DNA from: Macrotrachela quadricornifera
Lineage: Eukaryota; Rotifera; Eurotatoria; Philodinida; Philodinidae
Direction: 5' to 3'
NCBI GenBank assembly: GCA_022393335.1
Contig: JAJEKB010020085.1
Coordinates: 72,721-136,720 of the forward strand
DNA length: 64,000 nucleotides
Shown here: positions 27,101 through 37,230 of the stretch, in pieces
Numbering within the stretch: position 1 is the first letter of the stretch
Layout: each line of letters starts with the position of its first letter
Notes under the pieces: model-generated
Databases searched by the model: none
Told to the model about the DNA's origin: nothing
What the model saw: only the letters and a program-made list of their open reading frames with translations
Position numbers and translations under genes: made by a program

Positions 27101-28816
27101 TATTTAGTTGCCCTGAATTATCAAATAAAATTTTGAGTATAAACAAATGCTTGATTATCACATTGAGATCTTCTATTACGAAAAATTTGAGATTTTAGCT
27201 TTCGTAATATCACCTTGTCGGAATTTGAATTTATTCTTTTGACTTTCTTATTGAACGTTTTTGAGATTCTTTTTTTTTCGTCTTTCTACATCCTACCTTC
27301 TTGTCATTTTCTTTATCAAAGAAGAAAAAATGAGAGTGATTCGAGTCCAGATAACAGCTAAACCTGCGAGTTTCATTGTCTTTGTTTGTTGTCAATTTGT
27401 ATTCATGCAGTTCGAGAGGCCACTTATCGTTGTCATTGTCCATCTAATAAAATAAAAATGGTCCAATTAATAGAGGCACAGACTTTGTCTTCTTATCTAA
27501 TAATGATTACCAGTATTTTTGTGTCAGTTATAACTGTCTTTTTATTCAGCTGCTGGTTATCTGAAAAATAATAATGTGTTATATTGTACAAAGAAAAATA
27601 AATTGTATTAGCATTGGTAATAAAATTACCTGGCACATGTTGCCAACTACAGAAACCGATGCAAGGAATATCAGCTCCACACATATCACGATGCAATGCG
27701 TGTCCAACTAGTTTCACCATATCTTGATTGATACAACTTGTTGTAACCCATAGATCTAAATGTTCAAATATATGAAAATAAAATATAGTAAAGATTCTCA
27801 AACTATTCACCTGTTATTCTTGCTGTGGTAGTTAGACCGTGCTGAATGGCACGCTCAGTTTCTATGTGAATGCCAGACTTTTCTTTGGGTGAACCATAGT
27901 TATAGATACTACCCGTTTGGATCGATAGAATGAAATCAGGAGCAGGAAGTTGATACGTCTCGATGATCTTTGCAACCGCAAAGGGTCTTGTACTGACGGC
28001 AAGATGCATAAACTGAAGAGACACAAAGGCAATATATTCTGCTCAAAAAAACGTACGAAAATTATAGATCAACTGGACAACTTTCTACACAATAATAACT
28101 TCACATTCTACTGCTATATCTGTTCTGTCTAATTGAAATACTACCTTAAACACTACCTAGAATGAGAAGAAGTGTATAACTCTAAACAATGACTAACATT
28201 TCTCTCTATTATTAAATATATGCTAATATCTATTGTTCTGGCTTTACTCTAACTGAAAAATTTGAGAAAAACTTGCTTTATTCACATCATTATGATTAAT
28301 GTATCAGTTGAGAGGAATTAAGATAAGCAACTCAGTCATAACTGATTAGAATTCTTTCTATCCAATTCTTGAAGACACTATTGATTTCATAGCTTGACAA
28401 ATGCAAAAGGAAAATCAAGATGACTTACCGATGATAAACGATTGTCTTTACCAGCATCCTCGGTATCTTCATCAGTGTCCTTGGGATATACAAACTTCAC
28501 GATGTTGAAATAAGCCGGCTCTTCGCTAAATATATCGAAGATATTTGATAGCATGATATTGAGGAAACTACTGTTCACTTCGTTTGTAACACACAATTAT
28601 TAGTCAAATAAATTATCCTATTCTTTTACAAATAAAAACTTACGTGAGGGAATTGCTAAGCGTAAGTTTTAATTTTGCAATGACCTACGATAATAAAATG
28701 ATTAAAGGCATATAATATTTTTATTACATGAACGTACGCCTTCCACACGCTTGTATAGAGTTTCTGGCTCCACAGGTAGATGTTGGTTTGATCCTGAACA
28801 CAGAAAATTGTTGCAT
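8740..28816 (-). CDS. TRPM-like cation channel, 25 exons, about 1,206 residues
   Basis: Exons, 5' to 3': 28816-28728, 28570-28429, 28012-27811, 27755-27630, 27560-27511, 27443-27297, 24955-24847, 24781-24672, 19491-19141, 19074-18979, 17464-17324, 17259-17140, 17085-16975, 16898-16804, 16749-16506, 16441-16349, 12165-12016, 11947-11777, 11698-11565, 10229-10112, 10055-9640, 9579-9395, 9352-9333, 9264-9194, 8869-8740 (TAA stop). Every intron is GT...AG, every junction keeps frame, and the total (3,621 nt) is a multiple of three. TRPM hallmarks appear in order: N-terminal homology regions (about residues 30-711), S1-S6 (about 712-1070), a pore segment, and a TRP helix with WRYQRF and LPPPL (about 1085-1107). 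TRPM proteins are tetrameric plasma-membrane cation channels. The C-terminus is short (about 100 residues after the TRP helix), with no kinase or NUDIX domain. Six introns exceed 1 kb and several hold transposons. The start ATG (28816-28814) is the first in-frame one found and is less certain. Details are in the three block entries. Confidence 0.87.
12585..14856 (+). mobile_element. Decayed piggyBac transposon in a TRPM intron
   Basis: The left end is TTAA (12585-12588) followed by CCCTAGTACGCCCAACATGG, a typical piggyBac-type terminus. A degenerate match to the inverted end (CACGAGCATATTAGGG, near 14838-14851) may mark the right boundary, but the second TTAA is lost, so the right edge is approximate. 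The transposase remnant between is a separate entry. The insertion lies in the 4.2-kb intron 12166-16348 of the TRPM-like gene, in the opposite orientation. Confidence 0.7.
13011..14690 (+). pseudogene. piggyBac transposase (PGBD-like) pseudogene
   Basis: Fragments in different plus-strand frames follow the order of a piggyBac transposase: an acidic N-terminus, SPYTSKSELIWSS near 13120, FDKIISCLRFDDKK near 13490-13535, VTTDNFFTSVPLAK near 13880-13920 (second catalytic Asp region), TKGAIDTIDQM near 14170-14205 (third Asp region), KRWPLCVFYDMI near 14285, and a Cys-rich C-terminal motif beginning CETCQDRKTS near 14588 that continues C...C..H. Several frameshifts and stops separate them, so no full protein can be made. 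Confidence 0.85.
14857..16348. other. Remainder of the TRPM intron, no gene seen
   Basis: AT-rich sequence between the piggyBac remnant and the S1 exon. Overlapping open frames at 15396-15667 have no recognisable similarity and low-complexity Lys/Phe composition. Confidence 0.4.
16349..19491 (-). CDS. TRPM-like channel: second homology block and S1, exons 9-16
   Basis: Exon 9 (19491-19141) opens with NTGGLADIIAQL, the TRPM GSGRAADILA segment, and later reads METLIVVFDA. Exon 11 reads LLFKALYRNNVLFVSLLMKY, the family's AL..NR..FV.LLL..G. Exons 12-14 continue the helical repeat region, for example YLWFVFMNQPDMAKYL. Exon 15 (16749-16506) contains LLNEKATM and then VVAQNADCQIFLASNTIQ, the pre-membrane region (family LA..A....F..H..CQ..L...W). 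Exon 16 (16441-16349) is a hydrophobic helix ICFASLILPLIPIASILF followed by charged residues, fitting S1. All exons are open and in phase. Confidence 0.85.
17465..18978. other. 1.5-kb TRPM intron, no gene seen
   Basis: Lies between two in-phase TRPM exons. Open frames at 17911-18361 on the plus strand have no recognisable similarity. Confidence 0.4.
21845..22624. mobile_element. 780-bp inverted-repeat element in a TRPM intron
   Basis: The left end GGCCGAAAGGAAAAATATCG (21845) recurs inverted near the right end (22572-22624). There the CCTTTCGRC-type motif is repeated three times in tandem. The interior has several copies of GGAACCGTTC-like words near 22260-22300. No transposase open frame. 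The superfamily is unknown. Confidence 0.5.
24348..24443. mobile_element. hAT-like MITE family B, 96-bp copy with perfect 8-bp TSD
   Basis: Begins CAGTGTCCGACACGGGTCAC and ends GATCCGAGTCGAGCACTG. It is flanked on both sides by GTTGCTAT (24340-24347 and 24444-24451), a perfect 8-bp target duplication as made by hAT transposases. Related longer copies lie at 36416, 36925, 40107, 41086 and 45801. Inserted in a TRPM intron. Confidence 0.85.
24672..28816 (-). CDS. TRPM-like channel: N-terminal block, exons 1-8
   Basis: Eight exons encode about residues 1-325. Recognisable TRPM homology motifs: PAPDFILSIQTGS in exon 3 (family pattern P.P.L.ISVTGG); LWVTTSCINQDMVKLVG in exon 4 (family W..TGG...GV...VG) followed by IPCIGFCSWQHVP (IGIA.WG.V); LDSNHSHFFFFD in exon 6 (LD.NHSHF.LVD); and IPIVMLLLGGDF ... 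DGIPIVVVQ in exon 8 (IP.V.LVVEGG...P.VVV). The 50-nt exon 5 (27560-27511) was placed because it is the only way seen to keep the frame between exons 4 and 6. Exon 1 (MQQFSVFRIKP...) supplies a plausible start but has little family similarity. Intron 24956-27296 holds the mariner element. Confidence 0.82.
25072..26375. mobile_element. Complete mariner transposon with TA target duplication
   Basis: The inverted ends are identical for about 25 bp (GGTCTGACCAAAAGTTCTGG continuing CAAC) and are flanked by TA at 25070-25071 and 26376-26377. The 1.3-kb length and single transposase gene are typical of mariner. It sits in the 2.3-kb TRPM intron 24956-27296 and is transcribed opposite to the host gene. 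Confidence 0.93.
25260..26312 (+). CDS. Mariner transposase, 350 residues, apparently intact
   Basis: Single uninterrupted open frame starting ATG at 25260. The N-terminus is a helix-turn-helix pair (about residues 1-110; KTIHEEL, then GRPVSE linking to a second helical region). It is followed by the mariner signature WVPHQL (usually WVPHEL) near residue 120. The catalytic triad is DD34D: Asp157 in ITGDETWIYH, Asp252 in LLHDNA, Asp287 in LCDYWL. The usual YSPDLAP before the third Asp reads YSPNLAL. Length matches the family (about 345-350). The protein would cut and paste the flanking element at TA sites. It looks young because the frame is open and the ends are identical; activity is not shown by sequence alone. 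Confidence 0.95.
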   Translation: MANEFDRYYIKIRTILGIDAKTIHEELTTALGPDALSYRTIARWTNRFREGREDVNDNPRTGRPVSELTDENIELVQQVISNDPHSTYDEIIAETSLSHGTIERIIHDCLKMKKVTSRWVPHQLNDEQKQERVRLFRENLAKFQSNSWRLCNIITGDETWIYHRQIHHKSTNRSWVVEGKSPTTVVRRGKFEPKTLFSIFFKSNGAVLIHTVDKGETVDHDYYIENCLKRVIKEIRKQRELADTKGIKLLHDNASPYTHSDVINYLTKEGIIIMPHPPYSPNLALCDYWLNDYIKRNLTDQPDEQSLTRVVSKVVKNIPEEDFKKTFDKLLEKMELCINNHGDYFEHLIK

Positions 28817-29790
28817 TATTGCTCTTATGCAACACAAAAAACAAGAAATCATTTAACTTTGTTTCTTCTTGCGCAACTCAGCTTTGCGCACAAAGTAAGA
28901 TGTTAAAAAATACAAGACTACCGGACGATCCCATAATAAGACAGAATCTAAGTTTTTATATTGACAGATTTCAATTGAATATTTTATGTCATTGGTAGCT
29001 TATTCAAAATTAAATTGTGTTATACAACTTTATTTGGATAAAACTGTTGATTCTAATCAGTTTCATGAGCACTGTCACTGATTCTGCTATATTATATGTT
29101 TTTTCTTTTCGTAAACTTACTACACTATTTTTCCGTTAGAATTAATAGCCAGCTTGTTATTGTCTTACACCCGTGTCTCTGTTACAATCTTCAATATATT
29201 AAAAATTACCATATTGACATGTAATCCAATATGCTACGTATTGATTTTTCTGAATGAAATTTTAAATTACATGATAACTCGATCCTGTATTTTATTTTCT
29301 CTTTCCTAAAAATGTTTTTTACTATATGGATTTTTTCTCATACTGTTATTAATAATGGTGGTTATAAAGAGGTGCATGAACCTCTTTGTAGCGCATAACA
29401 AATGGGTTACTAATGTCTCCTTTTTTACCACATAATGTTGTATTAAAAAGCCAAATTATGCGATAGGATCCAGCATGAAAAGCTCTACAATCTATAAAGT
29501 AAAGCTTATTTTAATTTTCCATTTTCTGTTTTCAAAAAAAGCAAAATTTAATGCAACCAATTTTCGACGCTGTGAAAAGGGTATGTGTTGATTTTAGCGA
29601 GTTTTGTTATAAAATGAATGTGCATATATGAAGAACCAGCGAATTATCCTTATAGAAAAAAAAACACTTTTTTGATAGCGTCGGAAATTGCTTGTGCAGA
29701 AGTTTGTATAACTTTCCACAATGTATCCTGTAGTATATTTTGTTCTTTTTTAGTAAAATGTATGAGACAATGAAAAGATAAAATGAACTA
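28817..29790. other. Intergenic spacer upstream of the TRPM-like gene
   Basis: No gene recognised. It should include the TRPM promoter and any further 5' exon. A segment near 29700-29785 resembles, in direct orientation, 32775-32860 beyond the large foldback element that follows. Confidence 0.35.
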
Positions 29791-32664
29791 ATGTCCGTCC
29801 AAAAATTCCGTGCGTGTGGCTGTTTTTTGAATAACTCAAGAACGGTAACAGGTAGGGACCTGCGGTTTTCATCAATCAAAAGAGGAGAAGTTAGATCGTC
29901 TTTTTCTCTGTTAATGTGTCAGACGAAATTCTTTTAGAACTGATCATATTTGAAAAATATAGAAAAGAATGCATAAAAGTGACATACAATACATATGAAG
30001 TTTCGATTATGCCCTTTGATTTGGATAGAAGAACTTCAGATCTATAGTTCAAGATGCAACGTAAATGGCCCTCTAATTGCATTTTAATGTAGATCAAATG
30101 AAATCATGTATTTACATGTGCAAACAATAGGAATTTTTGCTGATGTTTTATTACGTTTTTTGCATTTTTTGTCCTAACAGCTGGATACTTCGATGAAAAT
30201 GTAATGAAACGTAAGAAAGTGTATTATGTTTTGAACTATAGATCTGAAGTTCCTCTATCCAAATCAAAGGGCATAATCAAATCTTCATATGTATTGTATG
30301 TCACTTTCATGCATTCTTTTCTATATTTTTCAAATATGATCAGTTCTAAAAGAATTTCGTCTGACACATTAACAGAGAAAAAGACGATCTAACTTCTTCT
30401 CTCTCAATTGATGAAAACCGCAGGTCTCTCATGAGTTGCCTAATTCGAATTATAATATAAATGCACCACTTACTGTATAACATAAATTCGAAAATAACTC
30501 ATAGATAGGCATGATCATGTTAATTTAGGATTTAGGAATAGATATTTTTATAGTTATATTCTCTTTCTTGTAGAGAAGAGTCTAGCAAGAATAAATTGTT
30601 TGCTTGCTGGCTTGCGTGATTGTTTGTATATTCGCACGTTACTGATTGGTCCGAGAATAATGTAAAGCTATAAAAGGTATCATTTTTATAAGGATTGCCC
30701 GAAGGGTAATGGGGGTCGAGGAATCCGAATCTGATGTTGGTTTTTTAAATTTTTTTTTTAGACTCATTGTTTTACACAAAGAACCACTTTTTTTACAAAA
30801 AAAACTTTATTTATAAGAGTTGATCGAAGAGTAATCGTGGACGAGAAATTCTAATCTAACATTATTTATTAACTAATCATTAACCCATCCTTGATTAATT
30901 ATTATTTTTTTTTATAAAACTTGACCAACCGGTAGTCAAGTGTGTTGAGTCCGGATCTAGTATTAGTTTTCACTAATTATTTATTAACTAATTATCGCTT
31001 TTTAATATTTTTCTGTAAAACTCAAGTAGAGACAATAGAGGGTGGAGAATTGAATTTTCAGATTAGCTTTTCTTAGTTAGTTGTCAATTAATTATGAACT
31101 ATATAATTATTAATGTTTCCATATGAAAGTTGGTGAAAAGTAATCAAGAGTGGGCGGTGTGTATTTGATGTTACTTATAATTTAGTAATTATTAATTTAA
31201 CGAAATAAATGATCTGGTAATAGTTTTAAAAACATGATGTCTGCATGTGTGTAAAACTTAAAACTTGAGTTCTACTTTTCAACTAGTTATGTATTCAACT
31301 ATTCAATTGTTGAATAGCTGAAGCTTTTTCCACTATTCAATTTTTCAATAACTGAACCCTTTGTGCCTGTGTGAGGGTGCCATGGAGCGGGAGAGGGGAG
31401 GGCCTGCATGAGGGTTCCATGAAGCACGAGAGGCGAGGACCTGTATGAGGATACTACGAAGCTTGAAAAGCTGTATGATTAACTAATAGAATAGTTGAAA
31501 ACCCGAAGATTTGAATAGTGTAAAATCTAAATAGTTTAAATGTTGAATAGCTGGATGGATTAGTTGAATAATTGAATAGTTGAATTCAGCTTTCGAGTTT
31601 GACACTACTGAAATTTCCTAAACTAACATGACCATGCCTATCTATCTATGAGTTATACCTACAAATAATGCTCGTCCAAAGATTTGCTCGGCTCTATCTT
31701 GTAGAAATCGTGTTTCCGAACTACATTAATCTATTCATTTGTAAAATTAAAAAAACTGGAGTCAGATTGAAGTTCCTCAGTCTCAGCTGTCTGCGATCAA
31801 ACTTCAGATAAACAAACACTTTTCGTTAAAAGCTGGTCGTTTGTTCAAAAAAAACTAAACTTCACAAGTTTTAAAAAGTCTGACTTCCAACTTGAATTTT
31901 TCAACCTCGATTATCCTTCAGTGAACCCTTGTACGAATTAAAGATTTTTTGAAAAACTAAGCTCATATTCGAACTCCCCACCACCGACAACCTATTTGTT
32001 CACTTTTATTAGAACAAATCTTAAATAACTATTAACTATTAATGAATTAGTGATTAATTAGGCATAACATCAGATTACAACTCTCCACCTTCGAAAACCG
32101 TTTGGTCAAGTTTTAGCTAAATTATTGTTAACTAATTATTAACTAATACGAAAGTAATAATTATTAATCATCCAGTCATTCAAACGAACATCCGATTCGA
32201 ACTCACCACCTTCGATTCCCTATTCGTGAAGTTTTATTAGAAATATTGTTAATTAATTTTTAATCATTAATTATTGACTAATCATTAGTAGGAGCCTCAA
32301 ACTTCAACTCCCCACTGTCGAAAACCGTTCCGTCAAGTTTTATAGCCAACATAGATAAAACGTTTTTTCGCCTACTCCAGACGTACAATCAATCAGACAA
32401 TTTATGTTCGCAAGACTCTTCTCTACGAGCAACAAAAAAAATATCTATTCCTAATTCCTAAACTTATACGAGCATGTCTATCTATGAGATATATCTAAAA
32501 GAATATCTATTACTAAATTCCTATATTTCTATGACTATGGCTAGGCATGTGTTATAAGTACCATTTATATTGTACGTCGAATTAGGCATCTACTCAGGTC
32601 TCTAGCTGTTACTATTCTTGAGTTATTCAAAAAACAGTCACACGCAGGGAATTTTTGGACGAAC
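29791..32664. mobile_element. Large foldback element (family C) with internal degenerate repeats
   Basis: The left arm begins TGTCCGTCCAAAAATTCCGT, and its inverse ends the segment at 32664. The pairing continues through CTGTTTTTTGAATAACTC, then GCCTAATTCG (about 30441 and 32585) and AGAGAAGAGTCT (about 30574 and 32415). Towards the middle both sides carry degenerate units of roughly 100 bp with GTTGATCGAAGAGTAATCG-like and TTAACTAATTATTAACTAAT-like words, in opposite orientation. The centre (about 31360-31470) has GC-rich words such as GAGGGTGCCATGGAGC and many TTGAATAG motifs. No open frame. A second palindrome is nested in the left arm. Confidence 0.65.
29855..30430. mobile_element. Palindromic element nested in the left arm of the larger foldback
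   Basis: Arms of about 200 bp (29863-30056 and 30230-30425) are nearly identical inverses. They contain AACTATAGATCTGAAGTTC and end with GATGAAAACCGCAGGTC outward. The outer element resumes at 30424 with CAGGTCTCTCATG. This matches the other arm's ACCTGAGTAGATG, so the piece looks inserted. Open frames on the two arms encode the same peptide on opposite strands and are not genes. Confidence 0.75.
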
Positions 32665-33074
32665 ATTATTTGTGTGAACAAATATGATCGCTCTGTAATA
32701 ATAAGAGTTAGCCATGAAATTTGACTTTTTCTTAAAAACAAAAGTCTGTAATTAAAATAAGTTTTACTTTGTATATTATAGAACTTTTCACATTACATCT
32801 TGTAGCATAGTTTATTTTTGTAATAGAATGTATTAGATGATACAAAAAGATGAAATATAAAAGCGAGTCATTTGATGTGTGTTACCCATTATTTATGAAA
32901 ATAATCTCTTCTCAAGCTTGACTTTGTTTTCTCACAATGACTTACAAAACGCATATTGTGACAAATACTTTGATTTCCAGTAGGATTAACGAGAAACACT
33001 TTGTAATAAAACAAGTTATGATGTCTGAAAGTGAAATGCATTTTTATAATGTAAGTGTATGGACAATAGAACTG

Positions 33075-34664
33075 TCTTCTATTAAAAAAGGAATAGTGAG
33101 TATGGTCATTATGGTAATAACTCAGGAACAGAAAGAATTACACAACTACAGTTTTCATCGCCACCTAGATACTTGAGTGTTCAATAAATATATCATTAAA
33201 TTTTGGATATCCTTGCCGTTTGAGGTTTTCTTTATCACGTGTCTTTCAAAAATATCTTGGCAAATTATTAAGGTTCTATGAGCATTCGTCTGTCTACACT
33301 ATGTAACAAAGGATAGTCTGAATAGTATTCTAACAAAATGTTGATCTCTCCAGTTATGATGGTTTCAATATGATAAATATTATAGTGAGCCTTATGTACG
33401 TAATTTTTTTAATAATAGAATAAATTGTGATTTTGTATAATAAAATATGTTGTTGATCATAATTGCTTTTGTGGAAGATTGTTGTTCTGAATTTCGAATA
33501 GATTTTGTAATTGAAGATGAAATGTTAGAGTATGCGAAATGAGTCTGAATTCAAAATATATAATTAAAATGTTCAATAAATTTGAAAAAACAAATGTAAT
33601 TTCATGAAAGTATATTGATCACTTATTTATGTAGACAAACATTTAATTTTTATATACAGCATTTATTTATCTTCTATCATCTTNNNNNNNNNNNNNNNNN
33701 NNNNNNNNNNNNNNNNNNNNNNNNNNNNNNNNNNNNNNNNNNNNNNNNNNNNNNNNNNNNNNNNNNNNNNNNNNNNNNNNNNNNNNNNNNNNNNNNNNNN
33801 NNNNNNNNNNNNNNNNNNNNNNNNNNNNNNNNNNNNNNNNNNNNNNNNNNNNNNNNNNNNNNNNNNNNNNNNNNNNNNNNNNNNNNNNNNNNNNNNNNNN
33901 NNNNNNNNNNNNNNNNNNNNNNNNNNNNNNNNNNNNNNNNNNNNNNNNNNNNNNNNNNNNNNNNNNNNNNNNNNNNNNNNNNNNNNNNNNNNNNNNNNNN
34001 NNNNNNNNNNNNNNNNNNNNNNNNNNNNNNNNNNNNNNNNNNNNNNNNNNNNNNNNNNNNNAAGATGATAGAAGATAAATAAATGCTGTATATAAAAATT
34101 AAATGTTTGTCTACATAAATAAGTGATCAATATACTTTCATGAAATTACATTTGTTTTTTCAAATTTATTGAACATTTTAATTATATATTTTGAATTCAG
34201 ACTCATTTCGTATACTCTAACATTTCAGCTTCAATTACAAAATCTATTCGAAATTCAGAACAACAATCTTCCACAAAAGCAATTATGATCAACAACATAT
34301 TTTATTATACAAAATCACAATTTATTCTATTATTAAAAAAATTACGTACATAAGGCTCACTATAATATTTATCATATTGAAACCATCATAACTGGAGAGA
34401 TCAACATTTTGTTAGAATACTATTCAGACTATCCTTTGTTACATAGTGTAGACAGACAAGTGCTCATAGAACCTTAATAATTTGCCAAGATATTTTTGAA
34501 AGACACGTGATAAAGAAATCCTCAAACGGCAAGGATATCCAAGATTTAATGATATATTTATTGAACACTCAAGTATCTGGTGGCGATGAAAACTGTAGTT
34601 GTGTAATTCTTTCTGTTCCTGAGTTATTACCATAATGACCATACTCACTATTCTTTTCTTAATA
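33075..34664. repeat. Palindrome with about 605-bp arms and an assembly gap at its centre
   Basis: 33075-33683 and 34062-34664 are inverse copies with few differences. The 378 N bases between them are flanked by CTTCTATCATCTT and its exact inverse. The short frame with MVIMVITQEQKELHNYSFHR appears on both arms. This may be a foldback element or an assembly join. Confidence 0.85.
33684..34061. other. Assembly gap (run of N)
   Basis: 378 unresolved bases at the dyad centre of the palindrome. The true spacer length is unknown. Confidence 0.99.
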
Positions 34665-34936
34665 GACAATAACTTTATTTATTGAGAAGCAGCATAATTT
34701 TTATGGACTTTACATACAATACAACGACGAACCACGTTACTAATTTCGATTATCAAAGGAGATATATATCTTCTGTAATTAGTTGCTACTAACTTTATAT
34801 GAAAGATACTATCAGACTTACCAACTAAAATGTTTTTATTGACGCAGATTTTGCAGCTTTGTTAAATATTACTAAGAATCTACGTTTATTGTTTCAGTGC
34901 AGGTTCTCTATAGAAACTAGTTTGGAAAAGTATGAG

Positions 34937-35475
34937 CTATTTGCAGTAATCTAAAGTTTTGCAGAGGTTCCGTTGTCTACTACTGCTGTAATAAAAACAT
35001 GCATGCTCTCTCCTATTACCTTGTATTTGTTTTACTGTTTCAGTTATTGGCGATAGATTCCATTTGATGGAGTAAACATTGTCGTCCACTGCAGCGTTAC
35101 TTGAGAATTGCGTCGATACTATCATTTCATTTCCTTCAAAATTTTGCATGACTATTGTCGATTAAGCTTTTTGAAGGTTCCTTATTGCGATATAATTTTA
35201 TCTAAAATAAAAAGGGGCAAATTGAACGTTATAAACAATCAAAGATCTAGTGACATCACACTTCTGTATACATTCCAAAGGTGCTATACAGCCTGTTAGT
35301 GCATTCGCTGACAAAATGTCAAGGATAGCATTATACGCATTAAGACTAAGAAGAAACAATGGGTTTTTGATAGATTTTGATATGAAGTTCATTTCAATAC
35401 TTTCAATGATATTTTTCAGTTGTTCCAGATTTTCAGGATCTTTACTGTAGTCCACGAAAGTTGGTGGATCTGTAA
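34937..35475 (-). CDS. Unrecognised coding fragment(s), minus strand
   Basis: Two open stretches suggest decayed or partial exons. One (about 35470-35240) reads YSKDPENLEQLKNIIES, then ALTGCIAPLECIQKCDVTRS. The other (about 35149-34990) reads MIVSTQFSSNAAVDDNVY, then WNLSPITETVKQIQ. Composition looks protein-like, with balanced residues and no low complexity, but I do not recognise a family. Upstream (35480-35650) the frame is broken. It may be a fragment of a multi-exon gene or a pseudogene. Confidence 0.35.
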
Positions 35476-35770
35476 CGAGTTGTTAGACTTTTTGAAGAGC
35501 TCTACTTTTAATGTTTCTTTTTTAAAGATTTTATAACGCACATTGTGTTCTTATGAAATTTCTCGAGCTTTCTCAAATTTGAGACCCTTTGTTAGCTTTA
35601 ATCTCTTGTGGATTTTACATGATCTTAAGGACGTTTTGTACATATGTGGAACGAAAAATATTCGAAGTCTATCATTTCCTGTTTACAAGTAGTTGATATT
35701 GTTTTAGTAAGTCATTCCATTTTTTGGTAGTTCGTTTATGATTTAAACTGACGAGAAGCATGACAGAGTA

Positions 35771-36380
35771 GAGAGTATTTGTAAAAAACGATATCACTCA
35801 CAATCACCCACAAATTAAGGACTGATATCACAGGTAGATAGAGCTCGCCAAGCTAATTACAAAGACGTACCACCATCAATCAAACAAGTCTAAAATAATG
35901 GAGACTTCCAATAAACATTGATTTTTTCAATCTACGATCACTCTCAACCACTCATATCTATGCACTAGTCGATAGCTCGAGTCGAGTTAGGTATATATCC
36001 AAAATATTAGTTTTTCATCATACAATCAAAAAGGCATAGTAAGGACACACACATTTTCTCCATGTTTAGTCTTTTAAAAGACCTATGCTATAAGGAAAAT
36101 AGAAAGAAATGTGTCCTTACCGTTTCTTTTTAGATCGTATGATGAAAATCTAATATTTTGGATATATACCTAACCCGACTCGAGCTATCGACTGGTGGAG
36201 AGATATGGGTAGTTGAGAATGATTGTAGGTTGAAAAAATCAATGTTTATTGGAAATCTTCCTGATTTTAGCACTGTTTGGGTGGTTGTGGTTCGTCTTTG
36301 GAATTAGCTTGGCGAGCTCTATCTACCTGTGATATCAGTCCTTAATATGGGGATGATATTGTCTTTTACAAATACCCGAG
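35771..36380. mobile_element. 610-bp palindromic foldback/MITE element
   Basis: Arms of about 295 bp face each other around 36075. TGATATCACAGGTAGATAGA (about 35823) pairs with 36317-36340, and GAGCTATCGACTGGTG-like sequence at 35960 pairs with 36180. Ends are GAGAGTATTTGTAAAA and its inverse. Non-coding. Confidence 0.8.
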
Positions 36381-36415
36381 TAAAGATGTAGCAGTGGCTA
36401 CACTAATGAGGACAT

Positions 36416-36655
36416 CAGTGTCCGACGCGGGAAACTTTTTTTTTGTGACCTAATCCGTCCCGGCTCGAGGTGAGGGATAGTTTTTGGTCGATCAAAGTGA
36501 GTTTTTTGCACACATTTACAATCTTCTCAGTAACTCGATACATATTCTATCGATATTCGAAATAAAGATCTGTTTATCTCATCTAAAATCGCCGCTTTTC
36601 TTATGTGAAGTTCCGAATTCGTAAATCTTTTGTAACCAGACCGTATCGAACACTG
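36416..36655. mobile_element. hAT-like MITE family B, 240-bp copy
   Basis: Starts CAGTGTCCGACGCGGG and ends GTATCGAACACTG. The interior shares ATTCGAAATAAAGA and the TCTTATGTGAAGTT word with the other copies. Flanking octamers GAGGACAT and AAGAGCAT match at five of eight positions, a degraded target duplication. Confidence 0.7.
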
Positions 36656-36924
36656 AAGAGCATCTGTTCGATTCCAATTATTTACGGGCTCACAAACAAA
36701 TTACAATCCTAATTAATAGAAAGCCTATGTGGCTGAATGTATCCAAGCACGAGTAATTCTAAGATGAACCTATATTTACTCAATTTAACTGACATAACCT
36801 TGCACACAATTTCAAATACAGCGGAAGATTTTGCAGAAAAAGAGTCCAAAAAACTTCTAATAAACTGTCAGAACAGATTGAATTTGGCACAATAGATAAA
36901 AGGCATGCTTCTGTGCTTTGCCAT

Positions 36925-37230
36925 CAGCGTCCAACATGGGTCACTCTTTTTGTGACCCGACTCAATCCGAGGTCAGGAAAATTCAATCCGACCCGATCAG
37001 ATCCGGGCTTATTGTAACCCGATCCGACTGGAGGTAAAGGACAATTTTTAGCCAATAAAAGCGAATTTTTATCAGTCATTGAGAATTTTTTGAGTAAATC
37101 AATACATATTCTCTCAATATTGGAAATAAAGAAGTAATTATCTCCTCCAAAGTTGCTTCTTTTCTTATGTGACGTTTGGAATTTTTAGAAATTTTATATC
37201 CCGACTCGACCGGACCCATGTCGGACATTG
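36925..37230. mobile_element. hAT-like MITE family B, 306-bp copy with perfect 8-bp TSD
   Basis: Starts CAGCGTCCAACATGGGTCAC and ends GACCCATGTCGGACATTG. It is flanked by TTTGCCAT at 36917-36924 and 37231-37238. Terminal inverted repeats are about 20 bp, and the interior is AT-rich without coding capacity. Confidence 0.9.

Noticed and set aside
29891..30392. Two frames encoding the same peptide on opposite strands
   Set aside because: They are the two arms of one palindromic element. There is no sign of selection for coding and no similarity to a known protein.
33615..34130. Two 155-codon open frames of unknown residues on opposite strands
   Set aside because: They are made by translating the run of N between inverse arms.
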